From Cafeteria roenbergensis (Eukaryota > Sar > Bigyra > Bicosoecida > Cafeteriaceae): DNA of 64,000 nt. Position 1 is the stretch's first letter. Every line of letters starts with the position of its first letter. The stretch is taken from contig VLTN01000029.1 of assembly GCA_008330645.1 (NCBI GenBank), positions 365,021 through 429,020 on the forward strand, written 5' to 3'. Below are positions 1 through 11,678 of the stretch, piece by piece. Below the pieces are notes generated by a model. It searched no databases, was not told where the DNA came from, and saw nothing but the letters and a program-made list of their open reading frames with translations. The translations under genes and the position numbers were made by a program.

Positions 1-698
1 CGATGATCATTGTCCTCAACGTTCAGGTCAGCCTGGCTGTGGGAATGCACCACTGGTCCTTCCAGCTGATCGTGGCACTGTCGGCGCTCATCTGGATTCC
101 TGCCGCATTTGTGTTTGACAGCTTCAATGCTGACGGAACGCGCGGCGCCATCCCCCAGCTGTTTTCGTCGCTCTCCTTCTGGCTCGCCCAGCTTGCCATC
201 CTGGCGGCCGCCCTCGCTCCCATGCTGATTGCAAGGGCGTGTGCGCGCAACCTGGCTCCTTCGTTTGCGCGCCTTGTGCAGGAGGCGCAGATCCTTGTTC
301 GGCGCGGAGCTCACGACAGCTCGTTCATGGTGGACCGCTTCGACGTGGACGGCGACCAATGGGCGGCAAAGCCCGGGTTTGAAACCGAGCCACAGTGCTC
401 AGGCGTGCTCGGGACCCTCACGACGTGCGGCAACCAGGCAGGCTCCACGGGCAACTGGGAGGAGCTCGAGATGCGCTTCCGAAAGTTCCCCTTCGCGTCC
501 AAGATCGCCATGACGCGGGAGGCTGTTCTCAAGGCTGGGGGCTCCAGCTCGGATGCGCAAGAGGCAGAATTCGCCATGCGCGAGCGTGTGGACAAGGTCT
601 TCGTGGGAAGGGGCTGGAGCAAGGGCTGCGACGTCCCCGGGGCCACCAATGTTCGTGCCACCCGCTCTCCTTTGGGCAGCGTTCGCATCGAGCCATGA
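1..698 (+). CDS. P4-type ATPase (phospholipid flippase), C-terminal part
   Basis: The reading frame is open from the left edge and stops at 696-698, so only the last ~232 residues are visible. It starts with a membrane segment rich in W, F and A (HHWSFQLIVALSALIWIPAA). A second segment follows (FWLAQLAILAAALAPMLIARA) and runs into a cytosolic tail beginning ARNLAPSFARLVQEAQ. This order, two last helices and then a basic Phe/Leu stretch ending in a glutamate-rich 'QE' motif, is what the C-terminal domain of P4 ATPases shows. These enzymes move aminophospholipids to the cytosolic leaflet. The ~130-residue tail is not recognisable and may be regulatory. The catalytic DKTGT and actuator domains lie outside the window, so the family call rests on the C-terminal pattern alone. 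Confidence 0.6.
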   Translation, partial: MIIVLNVQVSLAVGMHHWSFQLIVALSALIWIPAAFVFDSFNADGTRGAIPQLFSSLSFWLAQLAILAAALAPMLIARACARNLAPSFARLVQEAQILVRRGAHDSSFMVDRFDVDGDQWAAKPGFETEPQCSGVLGTLTTCGNQAGSTGNWEELEMRFRKFPFASKIAMTREAVLKAGGSSSDAQEAEFAMRERVDKVFVGRGWSKGCDVPGATNVRATRSPLGSVRIEP

Positions 699-3644
699 TC
701 TGGATTGAATTTGCGTGTGGCTCCGCAGAACCCCAGAATCGGTTGCTGCAAGGCTCTCGATGCGCTCCGTCACTCATGCACTGGCCGCGTTGGGCTGCTC
801 GCATCCGCGCTCGCGGCCGGCAGTCGTGGCTGGGCTCTTTGCCCGCAAGGCAAACAGGGCTGGGCAACGCAAGCGGGCTCCACGACTGCAAAGCGTCATG
901 TCTGCAAAATGTTTCAATCGTTGACGGTTTCCTCGTGTCGCCGCGCGCTCCAAGGAGAGGCAAAACAAGGAAGTGTTGCAGGCCGCCTCGGCCAAGCGCA
1001 CGCGGCTAGGCTACGAGAGCGCCCCCCTGTCAGGCTGCTCCCGGCCGAGAAGCGGCCCAATGAATGCCCATGTCTCTCGGGGCGTGGTCAGCGGGGGCAA
1101 GCCAAGGGCGGTCGAGTCGTCGTGGGCAGGAGAGCTGTTGGCGTTGCAGCTGCGTGCCTCCGGGCTGGTCGAGGGGGGAAACCCCGACCGGCCGATCTTC
1201 GGATCACGTGGGGCGGGTTGCTCAGCAGCCATCAGCTGCCACAAAGCCCGGCGCTCGCTTGTGGAGCGCCCCCCGTGCGATTCAAAGCGGGGGCGCTCGG
1301 CCTCGATGCCAGCCGCCGCCGTAGGCTTGGGGGAGCGCGGCCGTGGCCCCAGGACGGTGTCTGCGGCCGAGGCCGCGCTAAGCTCGGTGTCTCCTACATT
1401 GTGCCTTTCATCACCGGTGAGGAGGACGGTGCAGTCGTCGGCTGTGGAGTCCACTTGGACCGAGAGTCCTCGGAAGCATTCAGTGGCCTGCCAGGCTGAG
1501 GAGCCCTCGCAACTGCTAGCCTCCACCCGACCTCCTTCGCCACTTGCCGGGGCTGGCCATCGACGTGGCTCGAGCGGCAAGCTGGGGATGCCGAGGTTCT
1601 GCACGGCACGCCAGTGGTCCCGTGCGGGGGTGACAAGCGTCCTTGTGGCAGAGCGGTGCACCGCCGACGCCAGAGCCGTGTCACCACCAAGCCGTCCAGT
1701 TTGAGGACCGCAGCTAATGGTCGACGTCAGCGCGCTTGTCGGTTGGCGCAAAATTGCCAGCAAGGGGCCAGACCGCCCAGCCTGGCCGGCCTGCCTGGCG
1801 CCGTCCGGACCCGCGCCCGCTTCTCGGGAGGCCGGACATGCTAGGTCCGTGGCTTGGTCGGCAAGCTGACGGCGATGGGCTGCGGGCCACGCATCGGCAG
1901 GGCCTTGGCCCCGCCCAACGGATGCGCTGCTCGACGGACAAGCAGCAAGAGCCTGCAGAAGCCAGTCGGTTGCCTGCTCACCAGCACAGGCACTGTCGCG
2001 TCGGTCGCTCACTCGTGCGGTCACGGTACCAGAGTGCGGACCACTCGATGCTTCTCCGATGGCAGTTACCGGAAGATCACCGTTCGCTGGGGTTTCCCGG
2101 ACGCGGGTTGCGCACGGCTGAGCCAGCCGCGGCCGCACAGCGACGCGAGTGCTGCTCCAGTCACTTGCATCTGAGTCAGTTCCGCAGCTCGCACTCCTGG
2201 GCCGCTTGAGGCGAGCGTGGGCCACGGCCGCCCCGCGGGACACGCAGCCGCGCCCAGCTGCCTCGCTGCTGGTCGCCATGACCCGCGCTTTGCAACGGGA
2301 AGCTGTCCCCACGCCCGCAGACCCTTCTCCGCCGCACTTGCGAACTCGATGCTCGAGCATGATGGCTGCACCCAAGGGGGGGGGGGGGGGGGAGGGGGCA
2401 GAATGTACACGTTCCTGTTGGGAACCAGGCCTCCGCGGCAGGCGGGAAAACAGTTCGCGGTCGAGGTTGCACCCACAAGTAGTCGGCCCTCAGCGGCCGC
2501 TGGAGGCTTTGGCTCGGTACGTGAGGACGGCGAGAGTCCTGACGACCTCTGCGACGACAGGCTTTCGCGCGCGAGCGAGCGTCAAGGCTGCCGCGTTGTC
2601 TCGAGAGTGAGGAAACGAAAAGAGGTGCCACCGTGTTGGGCAGTTTCTGCCTGGGGTTAGGGCAGACGCCGACGCCTCCAGCTGCGTCTGTGTTCGGAAG
2701 CGGCGCGAGCCGGTGCTCGGAAGCTGGAGCCGTGCAGCGCACGGGCCCGCGCGCTTGCAGCCGCCGCATGGCGGACACCGCCGGCACAGCTCGGGTCACT
2801 GCTGCACGGGCCGGTCAGGCTGCGCGGTGCCTAGCGCCCTGCCGGGCGGGCGGTTTCCGAACACTGGCCGAAACCTGCAGCCGGCTGCCTGGCCGCCCAA
2901 CCTCGAGCAGGGGCGGCGAGGCTTGGTTCGTGACGAGGCACGAGCTTGGGGGAGCGGAGCGGCAAGGGCGAGCGGGTCGCTGGCCCCAAGAGACATCGTG
3001 GGGAGCGCTCCCGCAGACCGCACTCCCTTGCAGCCCGCGCACGCCCCTTGCCTTCGGCGGCGGCAAGCACGGCAGAGCCAGTGAGTCGATCCTCGATCGC
3101 GGACGAGTCGACAAGTGGACTTTGCCCGGATTGTGCGCCGCCGCCGCAAACCCGATGCTCGCCCGCCGCCAACCGCCTTCCACACCACCCCGTTGTGACA
3201 ACGATCGCACGGCCCGCGTTCGCCGAACCTGATGCTGTGCGCGAGGCCGTGCGCAGCTTGGCACGAGAGCAGCTTGAGCTGGCCCCGGGAGTCGCACTCC
3301 GCAGCCCTGCCCACGCCAGACAGCGGCGAGCACACCGATGCGGGCACCAACAGCCGCAGCGCGGCCCTTCGCTCGAAGCCTACATGAGGACCGTCGGCCA
3401 ATCGGTGCACAACGCGCAGTCAAGGGAATCCAGCCCCAAGCCGGCCGCAGGCCGCAGGCGGCAGAGCACGTCGGCGAGCGGCTCTGCCCACGGTTGGCGA
3501 GGCAGGCGCTTGGCTCGGCGGGGGCAGCCGCTCCCGCGCGCCCCGGGAACGCCCCCGAGGCCGCACTCATCGTCCCGGGACCGCCAAGTCGTCGCCTCGC
3601 GTGGTTGCTGGTGCGGACCACCCCCGGCAGGCCCAGGGATCGAC
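699..3644. other. Unannotated 2.9-kb interval
   Basis: Long open frames exist on both strands, but they overlap one another, are Arg/Ala/Gly/Pro rich, show no domain and look like the by-product of high GC. A run of 17 G sits at 2376-2392. I see no convincing exon with flanking splice sites. The stretch just before 3645 should hold the RPB3 promoter. Confidence 0.4.
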
Positions 3645-5075
3645 ATGGCTTCCTCGTCCAGTGCTGCGCGCGGCTCGGACAGCGCCCACGTGCCGATGCG
3701 GGCGCCGCAGATCGAGATCGAGGAGGTGAAGGAGTCGACCATCAGATTCGTGCTGTCGGGCACCGACATGAGGTGCGTTCGCGTGCGCGGCTGCCTCGAA
3801 GCGTGTGGTTGTCTGCGCCTCGATCGTTCGCGCGGGAGATCGCCCCCCTCCCCTGCCCCCCCTCGCGGCTAGGCAGCGGACCGAACGCCCCACTCCTTCT
3901 GGTGGCACGTGATCTCGTCTCTGACTCGCAGCGTGGCAAATGCCCTGAGGCGCACCATGATCGCCGAGACGCCGTGCCTGGCCATCGACGACGTGGAAAT
4001 TGAGGACAACACCAGCCCGCTTCACGACGAGTTCCTGGCTCACCGGCTCGGCCTCATCCCCCTGAGGTTCACCGACCCTGAGGCGGACATCACGTCTGTG
4101 TTTGCTATGGTGAGTGTGCAACTGCTGCCCGCCGGGGACCCGCCGCAGCGCTTCCGCGGCACCGCACGCAAGCGCCTCTCGCCCGCCTGCCATAGGTGCG
4201 TGCCTCGCATTTCTCGCCTGCCCAGACCTCCCGAGCACGTCGGCCTGCGCGCCTTCCCTGCACCGCAGGACGACCCCGACGCTGAGGACGTTGACGAGGT
4301 GCTGCTGGTGCTGGACGTGCACAACGACGCCTCCCCGAAGCGCATCGTGACCTCTCGCGACCTGGAGGTCATCCCGCTCGCGGACCACCACACCATGGTG
4401 GAGGTGGCACACGCAGCCTCGATGGAGGAGGCGGCGGAGCTCGCGGCCATCGGCGCGCCCGAGGACGGCGCGGGCGGTCCGGAGGCCGACGCCGAGTCTG
4501 CCATCGCCATCGTCAAGCTTGGGCCGTGGCAGCGCGTCCGGCTGCGGGCGCACGCCAAGCTGGGTTGGGGCAAGATCCACGCCCGGTTCATTCCGGTGTG
4601 CACCGCCATCATGAACTACGACTACGAAGTGGACATCAACTCCGCCGCGATGGAGCGCCTGGGGGCGGAGGACCGCCGCGCCTTCGTCGAGGCCTGCGAG
4701 CCGGGGCTCTTCGAGTTCGTGCACGACGGCGAGACCGTGCGCGTGGCCGACGTCACTCGCATGGCCAACCACATGGAGGTGGAGCGCCTCGCCTCGACCA
4801 TGTCCGCGACCGACGCGCCGCTCGTGCGGGTGACGCGCCGGCCCGGCCGCTTCAGGTTCGAGGTGGAGACCACCGGGGCGCTGTCCGCGGTGCAGGTGGT
4901 GCGGGGCGCCCTGGGGGCGCTCATCGGGAAGCTCGACTCGATCAGGCAGGCCGTGGCTGCGGCGGCGGGCACTGGTGTGGGGGTGGTCGACGAGGACGAC
5001 GACGTTGCCGGCGGAGGTGCTGCCTTCGCCAGCGCGGAGGCTGGCGGGGCCGCGTACGGCGGCATGGGTCACTGA
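3645..5075 (+). CDS. RPB3: DNA-directed RNA polymerase II subunit RPB3
   Basis: Three exons: 3645-3772, 3932-4109, 4269-5075. Both introns are 159 bp (donors GTGCGT and GTGAGT, acceptors CGCAG). The product is 370 residues. Joining exons 1 and 2 gives [19 protein letters not shown] and then [14 protein letters not shown], the alpha-motif dimerisation core of RPB3/archaeal D. Exon 3 carries [11 protein letters not shown], then [29 protein letters not shown], the second conserved block, and a C-terminal helix for pairing with RPB11. Intron 2 has no in-frame stop, but its removal restores homology. The protein is longer than usual (about 275-320) because of an Ala/Glu-rich insert after VTSRDL and a Gly/Ala tail. 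The Cys cluster that binds zinc in most RPB3 proteins is missing at the exon 2/3 junction. The alternative AC40 (Pol I/III) is less likely because the HRLGLIPL and VTSRDL blocks fit RPB3 better. Confidence 0.9.
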
Positions 5076-5489
5076 GCTCCCCAGCCGCCGTCTGCCGCCA
5101 CCGCTCCCGCTCCGCCCCTCCGGGAGGAGGACGCGCCGCTGCCAGCGCTGGTTGGCGTGTGTGTGTGCGAGTGCGTCAGTCTTTGCGTGTGCATCGCGCT
5201 GTGCCCGGCCGCAATGCGTGCATTGCAACACGAGCGGCGGCCAGAAGCGCAGGGCTGGCAGCGCCCCAGGGGGGGGGGGCGAGCAGCGGAAGGCAGTCAC
5301 GAATTGGGTTGCAAACACCCGAGGGCGAGCAGCGAGCGCGAGTCACGCACTTGAACGATGGTTCACGCGGCCGCCTCGGCGGGGGGCGGGCCGCTCGTCG
5401 GCCGCGGCGGGGGTCGCGCCAACCGGCGCAGTCGCTGTGTCCGCGGCGCGGCGCCCTGGTCCACACGCACACGATTCTCAGCACTGCGC
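5076..5489. other. Intergenic gap between convergent genes
   Basis: This is the 3' flank of RPB3 and of the convergent secreted-protein gene. It contains a short TG-rich stretch near 5157-5190 and a G run near 5270-5279. I see no gene here. Confidence 0.4.
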
Positions 5490-7616
5490 TCACTGGCGGG
5501 CCGAGCCGCGGAGAGCCGAGCGCTGAAGGAATGCCTCCGGGGGGGAGCCGCCCACAGTCTCGAGAACGGCAGCGGCAGCGCCCTCGTCGCGACGCATGCC
5601 CGCCGCCACCTCCGGCTGCACGGAGCGGCGCATGGCCTCGATCTCCGCTGCCATGTTGTTCATGACGCCGCCGTCGAGGTGCTTGATGCGGGAGTCCAGG
5701 GCGTTGGACACGGCGCGGATGCCGCCCAGCTCCACGTTGAGCTTGGCCGTGGCGGAGTCGAACTGGTGCTTCTGCGCCGCGATCTCGGAGAGCTGGCGCT
5801 CCTGCTTGAGGCGGCCGATGCGGGCGCTGACCGCCTGCATGTGGGCTGCCAGCGCGGCCAGGGTCTGCTTGTGCAGGGTCATGTCCATCCGGAGCAGCTT
5901 CTCGCGCTTCTGCAGGCCGCCGAGGAAGTTGTCCTTCTCCACGATCATCATCCGCAGCTTGCGCGCCTTGGCCTCGGACTCGTCCAGCTCCGCGACCAGC
6001 ACGCCAAGGTCCTCCACGTACGAGTGGATGAGCCCGTAGTGAGAGGTGGCGGGCAGGTTGCCGCCCACGGCCGTGAGCGGAAGGACGTTCACGGGGGGCA
6101 CGCCGTGCCAGCCCGGCATGGGGTCCATCATCAGCCCGCTGGCGGGGGGAGCCGCGTCGGCGGAGCCAGAGTCGCCGCCGGACGGGGCCTCGGAGTCAGC
6201 GCCATCGCCGGACGGGGCCTCGGAACCAGCGCCATCGCCAGACGGGGCCTCGGAGCCAGCGCCATCGCCGGGGGGCGCGTCGTCCTGGGAGGCCGAGGCC
6301 TGCAGGAAGGCGGCGGGGGCGTCCGTGGCGGGGGCGGCGGCGCCCTCGGAAGGGGCGGCTTCCTTGCCGCCCTCGGTGGCGGGAGCAGCCGCGGCGGGCG
6401 CGGGCGCCTTGACCGGGGAGATCTGGGTGCTGCGCACGAAGGGCGCGATGTTGGGGGGGTTGCCGGTCGGCTGGTTCACCTGGTAGTTTTCGCCCGGAAC
6501 GACGCCGAGCTTGGCGGTGCCGCCGGGGCGGCGCTCGGCAACGGCAGTGAGGTCAATGCCGTCGGTGGTGATGCGGTTCTTGAGGAGCTCCTGGTTGGCC
6601 GTGCCGGCGGTCGTGGCCTCGGCGTTGAGCACGTCAACCATGCCGGAGTGCATCGCGCGCTCAGTCACAGCGAGCACGCACATGTCCACGCCAGGGCCGC
6701 CGTTGTCGTAGCCGCCCGAGATCACATCGGTCCAGTCCCGAAGGGACTTGGTGGGGTCGCGCTGGGGCTGGGCGCCGGTGACAACGGGGGCAGCGGGCTC
6801 GGCCGGCTCCGCGGTCTGCTGTCCCTCCGCCTTGGGCTCCTGCCGGCGACGGCAGCGCTGCACGAAGCGCGCCAGCTCAGCGGGCTTCATGGCATCCAGC
6901 TTGGAGCGCGCGGCAGCGGTCGCCGCAGCCTTCTGCGGACGGGAGGGGCATGCGGCGGGGAGGGGAAGGCGTGGAAAGCGGCACGCGGCCAAGCAACGAG
7001 GGGCTCAGCCCGGCAAACGCCTTCGGCGAGCTCGCAGCGCAACGGGCGGGTCCCTGCCAGAGTGACCGATGCGGAAGCCACTGGGCGAAGTGCGCCGCGA
7101 CCCAAGGCCGGGGAGGGGGGCCAACGCCCCGGCCGAGCGCGCCGGTGCGGCAAGAGCGGCTGCTTGGACCCAAAAGCAGCTCCGATCGCAGCCCACAAAG
7201 CTTGCCGCGCCCGTGCCGCCCCCGCGAGGGGGCCCACTGCCCCGAACCGGCCTCAGGATCGCAAGCAGCAAACGTGCCGTGCACCAGCACTCGGCGCCAT
7301 AACCGCCACCCCGCCCGGCCCAGCAGGGGCGAGGGCCCAGCTTGAGACGAGCCGTCGCTCGGCCTGCAGGACGAGCCCGCGCAGGGCGCCGTGCGCTGTC
7401 CGCCCCGCCACCCCGTCGACACGCTCGGAGGCGGCCAGGAAACGCGCGGACCATCCCGCATGGGCGGCTGGCCCGGCACAGGTCTTTCGACGCGGCGCGG
7501 GCGGGAGGCGCTCTCGGCCAGGTCGACGACTCAGGCCGCGGCCTCACCGAGTCGGCAGCAGCTTGCGCCGAGGCTGCCAGCACCGCCGCAGCGATGAAAA
7601 GGGTAACGAGACGCAT
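5490..7616 (-). CDS. Secreted or lumenal coiled-coil protein, uncharacterised
   Basis: Two exons on the minus strand: 7616-7548 (69 nt) and 6932-5490, with a 615-bp intron (donor GTGAGG, acceptor GTCCGCAG, phase 0). The product is 503 residues. Exon 1 encodes almost exactly a signal peptide (MRLVTLFIAAAVLAASAQA, likely cleaved before ADS). The mature part starts with an Ala/Lys helix and a conserved-looking block (TDVISGGYDNGGPGVDMCVL). A Pro/Ala/Ser/Glu low-complexity region follows, with three copies of a 10-residue repeat (SEAPSGDGAG) encoded by a 30-bp DNA repeat near 6180-6270. Next is ASGLMMDPMPGWHGVPPVNV, then roughly 150 residues of heptad-rich coiled coil (LVAELDESEAKARKLR onwards). 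I do not recognise the family. Without the upstream exon the frame could start at 6992, but that start lacks any targeting signal, whereas the splice model gives a clean one. Confidence 0.7.
6180..6270. repeat. 30-bp tandem repeat, three copies, coding
   Basis: Three near-identical 30-bp units each contain GGGGCCTCGGA followed by a GCGCCATCGCC core. On the minus strand they encode the SEAPSGDGAG repeats of the secreted coiled-coil protein. Frame-preserving length variation between strains is likely. Confidence 0.7.
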
Positions 7617-8561
7617 TTCGCGCCCAGGGACCAGGCTCAACTCCTCGGAGGCGCCTGTCTGGCTGGGTGCGGCACCAGGACTCCTATTGCGGCGACCGCG
7701 TTTCCGACGTCGCGGGCTGGCTCTGCCCTGCGAGCCGCAGACCAGCGCGGCTGTCGACTCTGCGCGACGGCGGGCAGCTCGTGCAGAAGCCACAGCACAA
7801 AGCATTCCGGGGGGCGGGTCCGGCGGCGATGCTCGCCCGAGGTTGCTGCTCCTGATAGCGGGCGATGTGGCCGCCGTGTGGGCGGGGGGGGGGGGGTGCC
7901 GGACAAGCACAGAGCATGGCTTTCGATGACCACCTGCACGGTCGCAACGCCCCCTCCGCGCCCCTGAATGCCCCTGCCGATACTCTATTCTGGAATGGTC
8001 CGTGAAATCGCGATTGTGCGCTCCCCTGTGGCGGCCAGTCGTCAACAACAGCCTGCCGCACGCGGAGCGACCCTGAGAAACGCCCTGTGCAACCCACTCG
8101 ACGCCAGCTCGCCGTGGCTGAGACAGCGACCCGGGCTCGCCCCTGGGGCGGCTCCCAGCCGCTCAGCTTCAGTGCCCTAGTCAAAGATGGCAGAGCGAAA
8201 AGGCGTTGCACGTTCCGCCAGCGCTCAGCCATCCACCAAAAGCCTCCATCCCACTTGCAAACCAATTCTTACATTGCCGACGAAACACTTCGAGCAGGCC
8301 CAACGGCGCACACAAGGACGGCATGAAAGCCAGACCGTGTGCGAGGGAGGACAGCCGCCCAGTCCTGTGGCCGTGGTGGAGTGCGGCTTGCGAGATCCGG
8401 AATTGAGCTCAACATGAAACGCAAACACGAAGGCCAAGCGCCCTTCGGCAACGAGGGAACAGCCCGAATCTATGAGGTTGCAGCGGCGCAAGGGCAGGAA
8501 GTCGCTGGGGGATCAAACTCTCGGGGATGCAGAACAGACTGAAAGTCGACAGAAGGAGCCT
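7617..8561. other. Upstream region of the secreted-protein gene; no gene seen
   Basis: The segment holds a G run at about 7887-7896. GC drops towards 8.5 kb. The region upstream of 7616 should include the minus-strand promoter. No ORF here has a recognisable domain or a credible splice partner. Confidence 0.35.
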
Positions 8562-9247
8562 GCCCATGCCTCTGGCGCGCACCAAAGCGAGATGCGCGTG
8601 GGGCACCCGCGCCACCGGTGGCAGGGTTGCCTCCAGGCACCCGGCCCACCCGCCCGCCGCGCGTGGGCGTGAGGGCATTCGCACACACAGCCACGCGTCG
8701 CTCATGCGCCGGCACCACCCGGGCGAACGCAGGGAACCCCAGCAGCCGACCGTCCTCGACGGCGAGAAGCGAGGAGGCAGCTGAGAGGGGATGTGGGAGA
8801 CTGAGCGTTGCCTCTGCATCCCGCCAGAAGCTGCTCGAGCGACTCATGCTCGCTTCGGAGAAGCGGCCACGGGGTCTCTTGACCGCCGATGTGCGACGGA
8901 GGCACAGAACGTTCACGGGAGAGGGTGTGGCCATCGCGCCCGCTGCTGGGCAGACCGGCCCGCACTCCGAAGTCCACCCGACGCAGGGGGCAGGGTCACG
9001 GGGCTAGCTAGGCGCGGCGGCTGACAGGAGACGCCGGGTGAGCGCGCCTCAAGGAGGAGCGCCTGCCAGATGGCGCACAGCTCACCCAAACCGGATTGTG
9101 GGTGGCGGTGAGAGTCTTCCGGGCAGACAGCAGGGATCTCGCTGTCGTGCAGTCGGCAAGTGCGCGATGCATCGCTTGGTTCTGCGCGGGTGGGAGGCCC
9201 GCGTTTGGCAGGAACTCAAGTCGGGAGCCTGCATCGGAGAGCTGTGG
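8562..9247 (+). repeat. Left arm of a 690-bp inverted repeat
   Basis: The sequence from 8562 to 9247 (686 bp) recurs as the reverse complement at 10984-11678 (695 bp). The inner ~600 bp look identical. The outer ~80 bp contain a few substitutions and one 9-bp length difference next to GCGCCACCGG. The arm ends sharply at both sides (outer end GCCCATGCCTCTGG, inner end GAGAGCTGTGG). No ORF in the arm shows a domain. Confidence 0.9.
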
Positions 9248-10983
9248 CCAATTCTAGCTCGGTGCAACATGAGTCGCGGTCGATTCGTAGGTTTCCTTGT
9301 CGTTCTCGACCCATCCTGGTGCCTGAAGCGCTTCCGCAAGCGCATTGCCACACAGCACAGACGTCAGGACCGCCACAGGCCAGCAAGCCCTCGAGCACAA
9401 GGCGTGCTGGTGCGGTCAGCTCCGGTTCTAGCGATGGGAATGGAGACGCAGACTACCTGAGGCTGTGCTCGGCGAACACGTCGAGCGATCGCTCGCGAGT
9501 CTTGATTCCGAGCTGTCTCACAGCGCCCGCGGGAACAGCCGATGAGGACGATTCATGGTCCAGAATCTTGCAACCAACAAGCTGCCCCTTGTTGGACAAT
9601 CCGGAACTCTTCGTTCTGGCCGCTTGTCACAAGTGTGGAGAGTGAAATCGTTCAGGGCACGCTCGCCTCAAACCTTGATTTCAGCCCCGCAGACGCTGTT
9701 TCGCTGATCCAAGCGTGGGTGGATATGGGGCCACCTTGCCCTCCGCGCAACGTGACGGCAAAGAGATTGCTAGAGATATGCTGCCAGCGATGGATGTGCG
9801 ATTGGCCTTCCGCTGCTCATGCAATGCTGTTCGGAACCTGAGCTAGAGTGCCTCGCTGTGACCTAGGAGAGCTTGACCGCCTTGCATGCGTATTCCGGAA
9901 TGTTGTATCATTGCAAGACTCCCGAATTCGTTGTCACGCATGAATCGTGCCTGGGCGCATGGTCATCCTGGCACGCACGGATCAATCCGCAAGCTGAACG
10001 TGTGCCTGAGGTGTTGATTCCCTGCGTTGTGTGTCGGGGAATAAACATTCCATCGACCCAGTCCGTGCTGCAAGCACTTGGCCTGCAGGAAACAAAGAAA
10101 GGCTATGGTGTTGAAACGACGCTAAGGCTGTGCCTGCTCCCCGCTCTTGTGCCAGCAATCTGGTGGCTTCACCTGCACGTAATACCAGCGCTGCCGAGAT
10201 CAGGGTGATCGCAAGAGCAAGGATTTGTCGGAGTCCGCTAGTGCTTGAAGTAGCGAGTCCTTCAGACGAGTCAGCAAGGCCGACTACAATCCTGTTGCAT
10301 TGCTCGATGGACTTGTTGCCGCGGTCAGCAAGGCGCAGGTCGTTGAGTCGGGCGAGGCTTCGAAGAGTTGCCAAGCGGCGACGCGCAAAGCTTTGTCTTG
10401 CACATTGTGTGGAGACTAGTCCACGTTGCTGCTTCATCTCCACGAGCGGTTTGGACTCGGGCCTCAAAAGCGAACGAAGACAGCAAAGTTCACATTCGCA
10501 GAGATTTTGTCATGATGAGAACGCTCGACGAGCCAGCAACACCAAGCAACTACTCCATCTGCATTGGGTTTCCCTTCAGCTTCTGGGACGCTTGCATGTC
10601 AGCCGAGTGGTCTGATAGACAGGAGTTTGCTGTGCTGGACTCGTCAAAGCAAGACTTTGACAACACTGCAATCGATGAAGCAAAGGGGGGCGACACGATA
10701 GTGTTGCATCACTTGTCTGGACGAGCGTCAGTCGTGAAGGCAGTCATGCGTAACTATAGACACCTGCTTGACTTTGCGTGCGAGAGCACTCCTTGATCAA
10801 CGACAACAGCTTGGCAGGTCTACGGCATCTTCCTTGTGCTGCACAATGATCTCTCTCCGCCAAAAACCCAGCCACTGTCAAGAGAGCAAAGGAACAGCTT
10901 TGATTGACAGAAAGCTGCCAACCACGTTGGCTGAAAAGGGGAAATGAGACATTCCGCGCTGGAAGGCCAACAGACCGCTAACA
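9248..10983. mobile_element. Core of a possible foldback or long-TIR element
   Basis: This 1,736-bp segment between the inverted arms is clearly less GC-rich than the rest of the window (about 50% by eye). It carries only short open frames. The plus-strand frame ending near 10796 contains a plausible protein stretch (NYSICIGFPFSFWDACMSAEW then a Ser/Asp-rich part). The minus-strand frame 10467-9982 has one hydrophobic helix (LALAITLISAALVL). Neither resembles a transposase that I know. Long terminal inverted repeats around a compositionally different core suggest a non-autonomous foldback-type transposon or an inserted foreign segment. I do not see a clear target-site duplication outside the arms, so mobility is inference. 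Confidence 0.35.
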
Positions 10984-11678
10984 CCACAGCTCTCCGATGC
11001 AGGCTCCCGACTTGAGTTCCTGCCAAACGCGGGCCTCCCACCCGCGCAGAACCAAGCGATGCATCGCGCACTTGCCGACTGCACGACAGCGAGATCCCTG
11101 CTGTCTGCCCGGAAGACTCTCACCGCCACCCACAATCCGGTTTGGGTGAGCTGTGCGCCATCTGGCAGGCGCTCCTCCTTGAGGCGCGCTCACCCGGCGT
11201 CTCCTGTCAGCCGCCGCGCCTAGCTAGCCCCGTGACCCTGCCCCCTGCGTCGGGTGGACTTCGGAGTGCGGGCCGGTCTGCCCAGCAGCGGGCGCGATGG
11301 CCACACCCTCTCCCGTGAACGTTCTGTGCCTCCGTCGCACATCGGCGGTCAAGAGACCCCGTGGCCGCTTCTCCGAAGCGAGCATGAGTCGCTCGAGCAG
11401 CTTCTGGCGGGATGCAGAGGCAACGCTCAGTCTCCCACATCCCCTCTCAGCTGCCTCCTCGCTTCTCGCCGTCGAGGACGGTCGGCTGCTGGGGTTCCCT
11501 GCGTTCGCCCGGGTGGTGCCGGCGCATGAGCGACGCGTGGCTGTGTGTGCGAATGCCCTCACGCCCACGCGCGGCGGGCGGGTGGGCCGGGTGCCTGGAG
11601 GCAACCCTGCCAGCCTCGCCGCCGGTGGCGCGGGTGCCCCACACGCATCTCGCTTCGGTGCGCGCCAGAGGCATGGGC
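10984..11678 (-). repeat. Right arm of the 690-bp inverted repeat
   Basis: This is the reverse complement of 8562-9247, with a 9-bp insertion (GGCGAGGCT-type, around 11610-11630) and a few substitutions confined to the outer end. The near-identity implies recent origin, gene conversion between arms, or a palindromic assembly join. Confidence 0.9.

Noticed and set aside
1011-2375. 454-codon minus-strand open frame
   Set aside because: Arg/Ala/Ser-rich without domain; equally long frames overlap on the opposite strand, as expected at this GC content.
3567-5318. 583-codon minus-strand open frame over RPB3
   Set aside because: Antisense to a certain RPB3 gene; His/Arg/Gly-rich shadow.
5358-7967. 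869-codon plus-strand open frame
   Set aside because: Runs antisense to the secreted coiled-coil gene and across its intron; composition (Gly/Arg/His) is that of a shadow frame, whereas the minus strand gives a signal peptide and coiled coil.
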